Shown piece after piece: positions 1 to 5,115 of a stretch of DNA of 5,115 nt; position 1 is the first letter of the stretch, and each line of letters begins with the position of its first letter. Below the pieces are notes generated by a model. That model was not told the origin of the DNA. It ran no database searches and saw only the letters and a program-made list of their open reading frames with translations. The DNA lies in assembly GCA_023424235.1 (NCBI GenBank), contig JAFAEB010000131.1, positions 1 through 5,115 on the forward strand, written 5' to 3'. A program made the translations under genes and the position numbers. Source of the stretch: Bacillota bacterium (GTDB lineage: Bacteria > Bacillota > Clostridia > Lachnospirales > Lachnospiraceae).

Positions 1-399
1 CGAAAGAATAAAGGATTAACACAAGAAGAGTTTGCAATAAGATTAAACGTGGTACGACAGACTGTATCAAAGTGGGAAAAAGGCTTATCAGTACCAGATG
101 CTGAAATATTACAAAAAATTGCTTCTATTCTAGAAGTTGATGTCAGAGGATTACTTGGGGGAAAAGTTGATGAAAAAGATAACAATGAAGTCGTTGAGCA
201 ACTAGCTAGAATTAATGAACAGCTAGCGGTAAGAAACAGACGGTCTCGCAGAATATGGAAAACAATCGGAATTGTTTTGTTAGTCGGTTTCATTATAAAT
301 ATATTAATAATAACTGCTAGTATTGTCTCATTTAATGCTTTTAAAATGACATCTATTACTGAAGTTATTATTGAAGAGGAAGAAGTGATTATTCCATAA
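1..399 (+). CDS. XRE-family HTH regulator with C-terminal membrane segment (5'-partial)
   Basis: The reading frame is open from the first base, so the start lies left of the window; 132 residues are visible. Residues 1-50 are most of an XRE/Cro-type helix-turn-helix: a GLTQEEFA helix, then LNVVRQTVSKWEKG, then VPDAEILQKIASILEVDV. By comparison with the family only about the first ten residues are missing. A GTG codon at 49 lies inside the DNA-recognition helix and is not the real start. A polar, probably helical linker (about 58-82) leads to a hydrophobic stretch (about 86-110, IGIVLLVGFIINILIITASI) that should be a single membrane helix, followed by a short tail ending in an acidic stretch. 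The layout suggests a DNA-binding protein tethered to the cytoplasmic membrane, a common Bacillota type whose signals are mostly unknown. One detail is odd: the recognition helix has Val where relatives usually have Ser or Thr (NV-V-RQTVS). Targets cannot be inferred. Confidence 0.9.
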   Translation, partial: RKNKGLTQEEFAIRLNVVRQTVSKWEKGLSVPDAEILQKIASILEVDVRGLLGGKVDEKDNNEVVEQLARINEQLAVRNRRSRRIWKTIGIVLLVGFIINILIITASIVSFNAFKMTSITEVIIEEEEVIIP

Positions 400-405
400 T
401 ATTTA

Positions 406-436
406 TTTATATACTTTATAAAATATAGTGTATAAA
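406..436 (+). other. AT-rich hairpin downstream of the XRE gene
   Basis: TTTATATAC (406-414) can pair with GTGTATAAA (428-436), nine pairs including one G-U, around a 13-nt loop. It lies seven bases after the upstream stop codon, where a terminator would be expected. However, it is almost pure A/T and is followed by A-rich sequence, not a T run. It may only protect a 3' end or be chance in AT-rich DNA. Confidence 0.3.
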
Positions 437-454
437 CAAAAAGATAGATAAGGA

Positions 455-483
455 TTGAGAATAGTTAGTGAATCTCTCATAAT
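455..483 (+). promoter_or_regulatory. Sigma-A-like promoter for the Nudix/GNAT gene run
   Basis: TTGAGA (455-460, five of six matches to TTGACA) is followed after exactly 17 nt by CATAAT (478-483, five of six matches to TATAAT). Transcription would start near 490, leaving a leader of about 78 nt before the Nudix start codon. It is the best-spaced pair of promoter hexamers I found in the spacers. No clear operator dyad overlaps it. Confidence 0.55.
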
Positions 484-567
484 TAAAGTCACGAGAATGC
501 ATAATCAGCTTTTTCAAGAGCTAACAAAAAAACGGGGTAGTTTTTAGATGTAACAAAGGAGAAGGGC

Positions 568-1080
568 ATGAAGAAATTATTAGTTATGGATGCAAAAAAC
601 TATGATCCATCGTTAGAAGAAATAAAAAGGATTGCTATTCGAGGAATTATATTTGTCGATGGTAAGCTTTTATTAATAGAGTCAAACTTTGGTGAAGTGA
701 AATTTCCTGGGGGAGGCATGGAAGAAGGGGAAAGTGATATTGATACTCTTGTAAGAGAAACGTTAGAAGAGACAGGATATCATGTTATACTTGATAGCAT
801 TAAGGAATTTGGTGAAGTTGAGGAAATCAGGTTATCAACACATGAACCAATGATATGGCATCAAATTAACCGCTATTATTTATGTAATATTGAAGAAGCA
901 AAAGAAACTTGTAAATACACCTCTAATGAGGAAAAGTATGGATTTCATCAAGTATGGTATACTTTGGACGAAGCAATTGAGATTAATAAGGATATGCTTA
1001 GTCGAGAAGGATTTAATGCTTGGAATCAGAGGGAATACAATGTCCTAAAACTAATTAAGGAAGCATTTACTCAGGAGTGA
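568..1080 (+). CDS. Nudix hydrolase family protein
   Basis: This 170-residue protein carries a complete Nudix box at residues 49-71: G49, E55, R63-E64, E67-E68 and G70 match the G-x5-E-x7-RE-U-x-EE-x-G-U pattern. The first U position is Thr65, a tolerated change. The box Glu residues bind the divalent metal used to cleave a nucleoside-diphosphate-linked substrate. The preceding strands (IAIRGIIFVDGKLLLIES, then FPGGG) are the usual start of the fold. Length is normal for a single-domain, cytosolic Nudix enzyme. The start is set by AAAGGAG at 555-561, six bases before the ATG. The acetyltransferase gene follows after 37 nt, and the two are probably co-transcribed. Substrate class (NTP clean-up, ADP-ribose, nucleotide sugar) cannot be read from the sequence. 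Confidence 0.93.
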   Translation: MKKLLVMDAKNYDPSLEEIKRIAIRGIIFVDGKLLLIESNFGEVKFPGGGMEEGESDIDTLVRETLEETGYHVILDSIKEFGEVEEIRLSTHEPMIWHQINRYYLCNIEEAKETCKYTSNEEKYGFHQVWYTLDEAIEINKDMLSREGFNAWNQREYNVLKLIKEAFTQE

Positions 1081-1117
1081 TTATTTTTTTACAAGCATAT
1101 AATAAAGGAGTTAAAAA

Positions 1118-1633
1118 ATGATATTAGAAACAAAAAGATTAATGTTACGAGAAATGGTCGAATCAGATCTACCGGATCTTCGTAAAATTCTACAAGATGA
1201 AGATGTAATGTATGCTTATGAAGGTGCATTTAGTGATGAAGATGTAATGAAATGGTTTGATAATCAAATGTTACGATATAAGCAATATGGGTTTGGCTTA
1301 TGGGCTGTCATCTTAAAAGAGACCAATAAAATGATAGGTCAATGTGGACTAACCTTCCAAGACTATAATGGCGGTAAAGTCTTGGAAATCGGATATCTTT
1401 TTCAAAAAGAACATTGGCACAAGGGTTATGCAATTGAAGCTGCAAGTGCTTGTAAGGACTATGCATTTAATGTGTTAAACGCGAAAGAAGTGTATTCCAT
1501 TATTCGTGATACGAATATAGCATCACAAAATGTTGCTATACGAAATGGTATGACTCCTATTGATAAATTTGTTAAGCATTATCGTGGTGTGGATATGCCA
1601 CACTATCTTTATTCTGTTACAAGGGATAGCTAA
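1118..1633 (+). CDS. GNAT-family N-acetyltransferase, RimJ/RimL-like
   Basis: This 171-residue protein opens with LETKRLMLREMVESD, typical of the RimJ/RimL branch of GNAT acetyltransferases. Further hallmarks are a GLWAVI strand (60-65), MIGQCGL (72-78), LEIGYLF (89-95), the acetyl-CoA pyrophosphate loop WHKGYAIEAA (100-109) and N133-IASQNVAIRNGM (about 133-145), the family's N-x2-S-x2-VA-x-x-GM signature. The usual glycine in the W-G-K-G-Y loop is His101 here. The enzyme should transfer acetyl from acetyl-CoA to an amine. In this branch that can be a ribosomal protein N-terminus, but most Bacillota copies have unknown small-molecule or protein substrates. AAAGGAG at 1104-1110 lies seven bases before the ATG. 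It sits 37 nt after the Nudix gene and 31 nt before the small membrane protein. Confidence 0.93.
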   Translation: MILETKRLMLREMVESDLPDLRKILQDEDVMYAYEGAFSDEDVMKWFDNQMLRYKQYGFGLWAVILKETNKMIGQCGLTFQDYNGGKVLEIGYLFQKEHWHKGYAIEAASACKDYAFNVLNAKEVYSIIRDTNIASQNVAIRNGMTPIDKFVKHYRGVDMPHYLYSVTRDS

Positions 1634-1655
1634 TATTTAAATAATATTAATTTGT

Positions 1656-1661
1656 GAGGTG
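1656..1661 (+). promoter_or_regulatory. Ribosome binding site deciding the start at 1665
   Basis: GAGGTG matches the anti-Shine-Dalgarno sequence and overlaps an in-frame GTG at 1659. That GTG therefore cannot be the start. The ATG at 1665, with five bases after GAGG, is the sensible start. Confidence 0.6.
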
Positions 1662-1664
1662 TCA

Positions 1665-1982
1665 ATGAAAAAAAGTAAAGTATATAGTTCAATATTGTTG
1701 ATACTATGTTTGACGATTGTAATATTATTTATAGTTATGAGTTCATCAATAGCGAAAGATGAGGATAGTATTGACAAAGTGAATTTATTAGCTAAGGGAA
1801 TGAGCATGGAGGAAGTAATGGAAATATTTGGTGAACCTTATAGTGACATTGGTTCAGGTTTATATGTCTATACTTATAAAGTTGATTCATATGGACTATT
1901 AATAAGTTTTTCTAATAATAAATTACTTAGTGCCGTATTACAAAATAGTGATGGTACAATTCATAAGCAAATAATTGAATAA
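1665..1982 (+). CDS. Small membrane-anchored SmpA/BamE-like domain protein
   Basis: This 105-residue protein starts at ATG 1665, two codons after an in-frame GTG that is buried in the ribosome binding site. Residues 2-5 include three lysines, followed by a hydrophobic stretch at about 8-28. That makes it either an uncleaved signal anchor or a signal peptide. Cys15 lies inside this stretch but has Leu at -1, a poor lipobox, so I do not call it a lipoprotein. The outward-facing part (about 38-95) contains LLAKGMSMEEVMEIFGEP and then GSGLYVYTYKVDSYGLLISF. This resembles the small two-helix, beta-sheet SmpA/OmlA (BamE-like) fold that occurs in many Bacillota extracytoplasmic proteins. Function is unknown; the Gram-negative BamE role in outer-membrane assembly should not be transferred. 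It lies between two acetyltransferase genes, probably in the same transcript. Confidence 0.8.
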   Translation: MKKSKVYSSILLILCLTIVILFIVMSSSIAKDEDSIDKVNLLAKGMSMEEVMEIFGEPYSDIGSGLYVYTYKVDSYGLLISFSNNKLLSAVLQNSDGTIHKQIIE

Positions 1983-2049
1983 TACTCTACTGGTTTAAAG
2001 GAATATGGAAGAGTCATATAGATGATAAACGATAAAAAGGGGATATGAT

Positions 2050-2475
2050 ATGTTTGGGATAAGATATGTAGAAGAAATGGATAAAGAGTTTTGGTTTACC
2101 CTGGATAGACATTTAAAAGAATCAGAATTCTATAAAAAAGTAGCTGATAAGAGAGGTTATATTATCTTAGAGGATGATAAACCTATCGGTGTATTTCGTT
2201 TTAATTTATTCTGGGATAATACACCTTTTCTAAACCTAATACATATGTATGATTCTTATAGTAATAAAGGATATGGCAGGCGTACTATGGAGTTTTGGGA
2301 AGCCGAAATGATGAAGGAAGGATATAAAATGGTTATGACTTCAACACAAGTGGATGAAAGTGCACAGCATTTTTATAGAAAACTAGGCTACAAAGACTGT
2401 GGTTGTCTAGTCCTTGATATACCAGGCTTTGAACAGCCACTAGAAATGTTTATGGTGAAAGAACTAAGTAATTAA
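2050..2475 (+). CDS. GNAT-family N-acetyltransferase (short form)
   Basis: This 141-residue protein has a compact GNAT layout: a GYIILEDDKPIGVFRFNLF strand pair (36-54), FLNLIHMY (60-67), the acetyl-CoA loop SNKGYGRR (71-78) and the late motif DESAQHFYRKLGYKDCG (102-118). The closing segment LDIPGFEQPLEMFMVKEL is, from memory, typical of a widespread Bacillota group of small GNATs. The loop's first position, usually Gln or Arg, is Ser71; the two glycines that hold the pyrophosphate are kept. The substrate is unknown. It is clearly not a duplicate of the other acetyltransferase in the window, with a different length and motif set. An AGGGG ribosome binding site (2038-2042) lies seven bases before the ATG. 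It follows the small membrane protein by 67 nt and precedes the first AraC-type gene by 87 nt. Confidence 0.9.
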   Translation: MFGIRYVEEMDKEFWFTLDRHLKESEFYKKVADKRGYIILEDDKPIGVFRFNLFWDNTPFLNLIHMYDSYSNKGYGRRTMEFWEAEMMKEGYKMVMTSTQVDESAQHFYRKLGYKDCGCLVLDIPGFEQPLEMFMVKELSN

Positions 2476-2562
2476 ATTGACATATTTATTATGTTTTAGA
2501 CAGGAAAAGGAATTCAATTCAAATTATAATTGTAGTACCAATGATTAGAAGGAGCAGTAGCT

Positions 2563-3564
2563 ATGCCAAAAGAAATAGATATAAAAAATCAAACTTCAAT
2601 AGAACTGGTACAGAACATTATAGATTATATTGAAGAGAATATATTGGAGCTTATATCGCCAGAAAAGCTTGCGAAGCATTTCTTTCTAAGTGTATCTACA
2701 CTAAACAACTTATTTAAAATTGTTTGTAATATAACCATTATGGAGTATGTGCGAAATAGACGGCTAACTCTTGCTGGAATGGAGTTGTTGAATACAAAGA
2801 TCCTTATAATCGACCTTGCTTTAAAATATGGGTACGAAACACCAGAAGCATTTACGAAAGCATTTACACGGTTTCATGGATTTCCCCCAAGCTTTGTAAG
2901 AAGGACATATCCAAAGATAAAAATCTATCACCCAGTAACAATAAAATTTGAAATGCTTGGTGGATGGAAAGATTTTGCTAATCAAGAATACTTAACTCCG
3001 ACAAAATCAAATTCTTTCGAACAAGAAAAATCTTCTGTTAATTGTTATGATAAAACTACCAATTATAAAGGAGGATTTTCAATGGAGAATCAGGGATGTG
3101 TATACCAGGTAAGTTTAAAAGAAATGGAACAAAAGGAGAACTGGAGAGTACTATTATTGTTAGCAAGAAATTTAGAAGATAAGGGAGTTAAGTTTAAAGT
3201 TGATGGTAAAACCATGATATTTGCCCATGGCTTGGAGTTTGAACTTGATAAAATATGCTTAACTTTTAAATGGAAGGAAGAGGAGTTAGTAAAGAAGTTT
3301 TTCCATTATGAAGGAAATGCAAGAAAAAGCTTTCCTGGCTTTAAGTACTTTGATGTTAAATATGAGGGAATATTAATTCGTTGTATGTTTTATGGGGATT
3401 GCCAAGGAGATGATAGTGATGAATTCCTATATCGAAATGCAGATTTAGTTGATGTAGATGGGCAACTTATCTATGTACAGTCATTAGAATTTTATTATGA
3501 GAATACTGAACCAAATAATGAGTATTACAGATTAGTTGAAAAATGGATTAAGAATAAAAAATAA
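2563..3564 (+). CDS. AraC-family regulator with unrecognised C-terminal domain
   Basis: This 333-residue protein has its DNA-binding domain at the N-terminus (about 13-115), the reverse of classical AraC. The first helix-turn-helix is near 33-53 (SPEKLAKHFFLSVSTLNNLF). The second is near 82-105 (IIDLALKYGYETPEAFTKAF) and is followed by the family's FHGFPPSFVRR. A hydrophilic linker (about 132-173) leads to a domain (about 174-333) I do not recognise. It lacks the GyrI-like motifs of the neighbouring AraC protein and contains FAHGLEFEL, FPGFKYFDVKYEG and a YYRLVEKW end. By architecture it should be a cytosolic transcription factor with a C-terminal ligand or partner domain. The start is supported by GAAGGAG (2548-2554), eight bases before the ATG. 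The linker also carries a full AAAGGAGG followed by an in-frame ATG at 3082, so a separate 160-residue C-terminal product is possible. Confidence 0.88.
   Translation: MPKEIDIKNQTSIELVQNIIDYIEENILELISPEKLAKHFFLSVSTLNNLFKIVCNITIMEYVRNRRLTLAGMELLNTKILIIDLALKYGYETPEAFTKAFTRFHGFPPSFVRRTYPKIKIYHPVTIKFEMLGGWKDFANQEYLTPTKSNSFEQEKSSVNCYDKTTNYKGGFSMENQGCVYQVSLKEMEQKENWRVLLLLARNLEDKGVKFKVDGKTMIFAHGLEFELDKICLTFKWKEEELVKKFFHYEGNARKSFPGFKYFDVKYEGILIRCMFYGDCQGDDSDEFLYRNADLVDVDGQLIYVQSLEFYYENTEPNNEYYRLVEKWIKNKK
3067..3084 (+). promoter_or_regulatory. Internal Shine-Dalgarno and in-frame ATG within the first AraC gene
   Basis: AAAGGAGG (3067-3074) is a perfect eight-base anti-SD match. After seven bases comes ATG (3082-3084), codon 174 of the host gene and in frame. 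It encodes Lys-Gly-Gly-x-x-Met at the end of the linker before the C-terminal domain. It is as strong as any genuine gene start in the window. Confidence 0.5.
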
Positions 3565-3615
3565 ATTTAATCCTATTATTCATGAAACTTTATCCCTAGG
3601 ATATCTTACACTTAA

Positions 3616-3717
3616 GGTACATATTGTCAAAAGTGGATTGATTGGTACGATGAACGAGGTGCAATAATCGAAAAAAAGACGGTAGAACGAGAGTTGGAAA
3701 AACTTCAAAAATCATAG
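3616..3717 (+). pseudogene. Possible C-terminal remnant of a lost gene
   Basis: One frame between stop codons at 3613 and 3715 encodes 33 residues that look like real protein. It begins GTYCQKWIDWYDERGAI and continues with a charged, helix-like EKKTVERELEKLQKS end. There is no start codon and no ribosome binding site. A neighbouring frame is open just upstream (about 3565-3666), as would be left by a frameshift. I do not recognise the parent family. Chance is possible at this length, but the Trp/Tyr-rich composition is unlike random AT-rich DNA. Confidence 0.35.
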
Positions 3718-3807
3718 GGTTAGAGTTTTTTAGGACAACAATTGGAGTTAACCATGATTACATTGGAAATGAATAGTAACTATAACATTTTACAAAACCG
3801 TGATTTA

Positions 3808-3840
3808 TATAATCTCTCATATAAAGATGTCAGATGAGAG
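3808..3840 (+). promoter_or_regulatory. -10 box and adjacent inverted repeat upstream of the second AraC gene
   Basis: A perfect TATAAT (3808-3813) is followed directly by CTCTCAT (3814-3820) and, after 13 nt, its exact complement ATGAGAG (3834-3840). The repeat would span the transcription start, a common place for a repressor site. It could equally form a 7-bp leader hairpin. No good -35 lies 16-18 nt upstream, so the promoter call is tentative. Confidence 0.4.
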
Positions 3841-3875
3841 GATCATTAGTTACTCCTCTGATATACTTGTGAATG

Positions 3876-3882
3876 AAAGGAG
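3876..3882 (+). promoter_or_regulatory. Ribosome binding site deciding the start at 3892
   Basis: AAAGGAG abuts an in-frame ATG at 3883 with no spacer, which is too close to serve. The next in-frame ATG at 3892 has nine bases of spacing and is taken as the start, removing three residues (Met-Cys-Tyr) from the longer reading. Confidence 0.75.
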
Positions 3883-3891
3883 ATGTGTTAC

Positions 3892-4737
3892 ATGGATTGG
3901 AATATACGGTTAAACAGGGCTCTTGATTATATTGAAGATAACCTAAATAATCAAATTGATTTTGACTATGCTGCTAAGCTGGCATTTAGTTCTCGTAATG
4001 ATTTATCTAATATGTTTTACCTTGTTACTGGATTACAATTAAGTGAATATATAAGGCGTAGGAGACTTTCCCTTGCTGCTCTAGAATTGCAAAACAGTAA
4101 TGAAAAAATCATTGATATAGCTATGAAATATGGTTATTCATCACCGACTGCATTTAATAGAGCGTTCCAAAATCAACATAAGGTATCACCTCAATACGCA
4201 AGAAGCCGTAAAATCTTTTTAAACTCCTATCCTCGCATCACTTTCCAAATATTATTGAATGGAGAGACGAAAATGAAGTGTAGAATTGAGAAAAAAGAAG
4301 CTTTTAAAGTTGCTGGAATTAAGAAAACATTTAGAAATGATTCAGTAGAAAATCTAATACCACATTTTTGGCGTGACTTACCACAAGAAAGCTATGATAA
4401 AATCATAGAGCAATCAAATGGAGAACCTAAAGGATTGTTAGGCTTGTGCGCTAACTTTGACAATGAGTATACATTCGATTACTACATTGCTGTATCAACT
4501 AGAAATTCTGAGATAAGTGGATTAGATCAGATTGAAATTCCTGAAGCAACATGGGCTATTTTTGAAGCAGAAGGTGAACTAATGGATTTAATTAACCGAA
4601 TATGGCAGGAATGGTTCCCATCTTCTGGATACAGGAGGGCAGATAATTCTATTCCTGATGTTGAAGTGTATTTTGATTATGATTTCCCAAAAGATAGCTA
4701 TACTTACGAGCTCTGGTACCCAGTTGTAAAGGAATAA
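3892..4737 (+). CDS. AraC-family regulator with GyrI-like effector-binding domain
   Basis: With the start at 3892 the protein has 281 residues. Residues 1-108 form an AraC-type DNA-binding domain with two helix-turn-helices, around 23-43 and 73-95 (KIIDIAMKYGYSSPTAFNRAF), followed by KVSPQYAR. After a short linker, residues 128-281 match the GyrI-like (AraC effector-binding) fold: CRIEKKEAFKVAGI, the IPEATWAIFEAEGEL segment (216-230), EWFPSSGY (240-247), PDVEVYFDY with Glu258 (255-263) and YELWYPV (272-278). The architecture is that of Rob-type regulators, in which the C-terminal domain can bind hydrophobic or cationic small molecules. It is therefore probably a cytosolic ligand-responsive regulator, often tied to drug or stress response in this family. 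Its own ligand and targets are unknown. A GGAGAG plus in-frame ATG occurs at the domain boundary. An intrinsic terminator follows 12 nt after the stop. Confidence 0.93.
   Translation: MDWNIRLNRALDYIEDNLNNQIDFDYAAKLAFSSRNDLSNMFYLVTGLQLSEYIRRRRLSLAALELQNSNEKIIDIAMKYGYSSPTAFNRAFQNQHKVSPQYARSRKIFLNSYPRITFQILLNGETKMKCRIEKKEAFKVAGIKKTFRNDSVENLIPHFWRDLPQESYDKIIEQSNGEPKGLLGLCANFDNEYTFDYYIAVSTRNSEISGLDQIEIPEATWAIFEAEGELMDLINRIWQEWFPSSGYRRADNSIPDVEVYFDYDFPKDSYTYELWYPVVKE
4261..4275 (+). promoter_or_regulatory. Internal Shine-Dalgarno and in-frame ATG within the second AraC gene
   Basis: GGAGAG (4261-4266) is followed after six bases by ATG (4273-4275), codon 128 and in frame. It lies exactly where the GyrI-like domain begins (Asn-Gly-Glu-Thr-Lys-Met). 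The predicted product would be 154 residues, close to the size of free-standing GyrI-like proteins. The match is weaker than in the other AraC gene. Confidence 0.35.
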
Positions 4738-4749
4738 TTTTATACTTTT

Positions 4750-4778
4750 AAAATCCCTTGTTAATCAAGGGATTTTTT
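4750..4778 (+). terminator. Intrinsic terminator after the second AraC gene
   Basis: AATCCCTTG (4752-4760) pairs perfectly with CAAGGGATT (4766-4774) around the loop TTAAT. Two further A-T pairs extend the stem, and the 3' arm runs into six T residues (4773-4778). It separates the AraC gene from the methyltransferase gene. Confidence 0.93.
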
Positions 4779-4827
4779 AATGTCCAACGCCTATAAAACT
4801 TCAATACATAGTAGTTAAATGGTAAAA

Positions 4828-4859
4828 TTTCATATATAATTAAGTTATTATATATGAAA
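4828..4859 (+). promoter_or_regulatory. Perfect 13-bp inverted repeat overlapping a -10 box before the methyltransferase
   Basis: TTTCATATATAAT (4828-4840) and ATTATATATGAAA (4847-4859) are exact complements around the 6-nt spacer TAAGTT. The left arm contains a perfect TATAAT (4835-4840), and the right arm ends one base before the GGAGG ribosome binding site. This suggests an operator that could block transcription or, as RNA, a hairpin just ahead of the ribosome binding site. No strong -35 is visible. The low GC content makes the RNA hairpin moderate in strength. Confidence 0.55.
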
Positions 4860-4871
4860 CGGAGGGGGAGC

Positions 4872-5115
4872 ATGAAACCATTTATCAATAATTATGATGA
4901 CATAATGGAATTATTAGATAGCAAAGTTGAAAGTGTATCCTGGGATGAATTTTATGCATTAAGAAAGCATCCAGCAAATTTTATTACCCAAAATGAACTA
5001 GCAGATGAAAACTTAGTGGATTTTTTCGAAAAAGGGATTCCAATAACGTCTTCCATTGAGTTTGGTTGTGGTGAGGGAAGAAATGCTATCTTTATGGCAA
5101 AGAAGGGAGTATCAG
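4872..5115 (+). CDS. Class I SAM-dependent methyltransferase (3'-partial)
   Basis: Eighty-one codons are visible before the window ends. The N-terminal part (KPFINNYDDIMELL, then SWDEFYALRKHPANF) leads into SIEFGCGEGRNAIFMAKKG at about 61-79. This is motif I of class I methyltransferases, the glycine-rich loop that binds S-adenosylmethionine; the following RNA-x-F-x-A-x-x-G is common in small-molecule methyltransferases of this type. The substrate-binding and catalytic parts lie beyond the window, so the methyl acceptor cannot be guessed. GGAGG (4861-4865) lies six bases before the ATG. It is probably an independent transcription unit, since a terminator lies upstream and an inverted repeat overlaps its likely promoter. 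Confidence 0.9.
   Translation, partial: MKPFINNYDDIMELLDSKVESVSWDEFYALRKHPANFITQNELADENLVDFFEKGIPITSSIEFGCGEGRNAIFMAKKGVS

Larger units (their letters stand above)
3565..3891. other. 327-nt spacer between the two AraC-type genes
   Basis: No intact gene is visible on either strand. The spacer holds a coding-like fragment (3616-3717) and a weak hairpin ending in six T residues (about 3699-3731, AAAACTT pairing with GAGTTTT over a long loop). It also holds a TATAAT box with an adjacent inverted repeat (3808-3840) and the ribosome binding site of the next gene. Its length and content suggest a lost or eroded gene plus the promoter region of the second regulator. Confidence 0.5.

Noticed and set aside
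49..399. GTG at 49 as start of the XRE gene
   Set aside because: The frame is open to the window edge and the residues before it (GLTQEEFAIRLN) are part of the helix-turn-helix, so the gene starts outside the window.
471..480. The 10-mer AATCTCTCAT occurs here and again at 3811-3820, both near promoters
   Set aside because: In about 5 kb of AT-rich sequence several repeated 10-mers are expected by chance, and the flanking bases match poorly.
711..720. GGGAGG next to an in-frame ATG within the Nudix gene
   Set aside because: Spacing is only one base, and the sequence is explained by the Gly-Gly-Gly-Met codons of the Nudix box.
1098..1103. TATAAT before the first GNAT gene
   Set aside because: It lies immediately beside the ribosome binding site, and no -35 is present at the right distance.
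1631..1649. Inverted repeat TAATATT / AATATTA after the first GNAT gene
   Set aside because: It is pure A/T, only seven pairs and has no T run; it overlaps the stop codon and is probably chance.
2314..2331. Internal SD-like sequence plus in-frame ATG within the short GNAT gene
   Set aside because: It would give a 48-residue fragment cutting through the acetyltransferase fold, so it is likely background. It is kept as a control for judging the internal starts in the AraC genes.
2477..2482. Perfect TTGACA just after the second GNAT gene
   Set aside because: No acceptable -10 lies 16-18 nt downstream. The TATAAT at 2525-2530 is much too far away and has no good -35 of its own.
3570..3602. ATCCTA / TAGGAT inverted repeat after the first AraC gene as terminator
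   Set aside because: The stem is six pairs with a 21-nt loop and no T run follows.

Overview
The window reads as AT-rich chromosomal DNA from a low-GC Gram-positive bacterium (Bacillota). The signs are strong AAAGGAG-type ribosome binding sites before almost every gene, AT-rich spacers, sigma-A-like promoter hexamers and typical Bacillota protein families. I cannot name the genus; a Bacillus-like or clostridial/Lachnospiraceae host both fit. All genes are on the + strand. I see no tRNA, rRNA, insertion sequence, CRISPR array or phage gene.

Layout. At 1-399 is the 3' part of a membrane-anchored XRE-type regulator, cut by the left edge. A spacer (400-567) carries an AT-rich hairpin and a good sigma-A-like promoter (TTGAGA, 17 nt, CATAAT). 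This promoter could drive a compact run of four small genes: a Nudix hydrolase (568-1080), a RimJ/RimL-like GNAT acetyltransferase (1118-1633), a small membrane-anchored SmpA/BamE-like protein (1665-1982) and a second, unrelated GNAT acetyltransferase (2050-2475). Gaps are 31-67 nt, and no strong terminator separates the genes.

Two regulators follow, both with an N-terminal AraC-type DNA-binding domain and a C-terminal sensor-like domain. The first (2563-3564) has a C-terminal domain I do not recognise. The second (3892-4737) has a GyrI-like small-molecule-binding domain. The 327-nt gap between them holds a possible decayed gene end (3616-3717) and a -10 box next to an inverted repeat. A clear intrinsic terminator (4750-4778) ends this block. 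A perfect 13-bp inverted repeat then overlaps a -10 box just upstream of a class I SAM-dependent methyltransferase (4872 onward), cut by the right edge.

How the genes might work together. Acetyltransferases, a Nudix enzyme, a methyltransferase and ligand-sensing AraC proteins suit small-molecule modification or stress response. However, these are also the commonest accessory families of Bacillota, so nothing here proves a single pathway. The most unusual signal is that both AraC-type genes carry an in-frame Shine-Dalgarno sequence plus ATG between the DNA-binding and sensor domains. Each gene might therefore also make its C-terminal domain as a separate protein of about 155-160 residues. I found no convincing new defence or mobile system.
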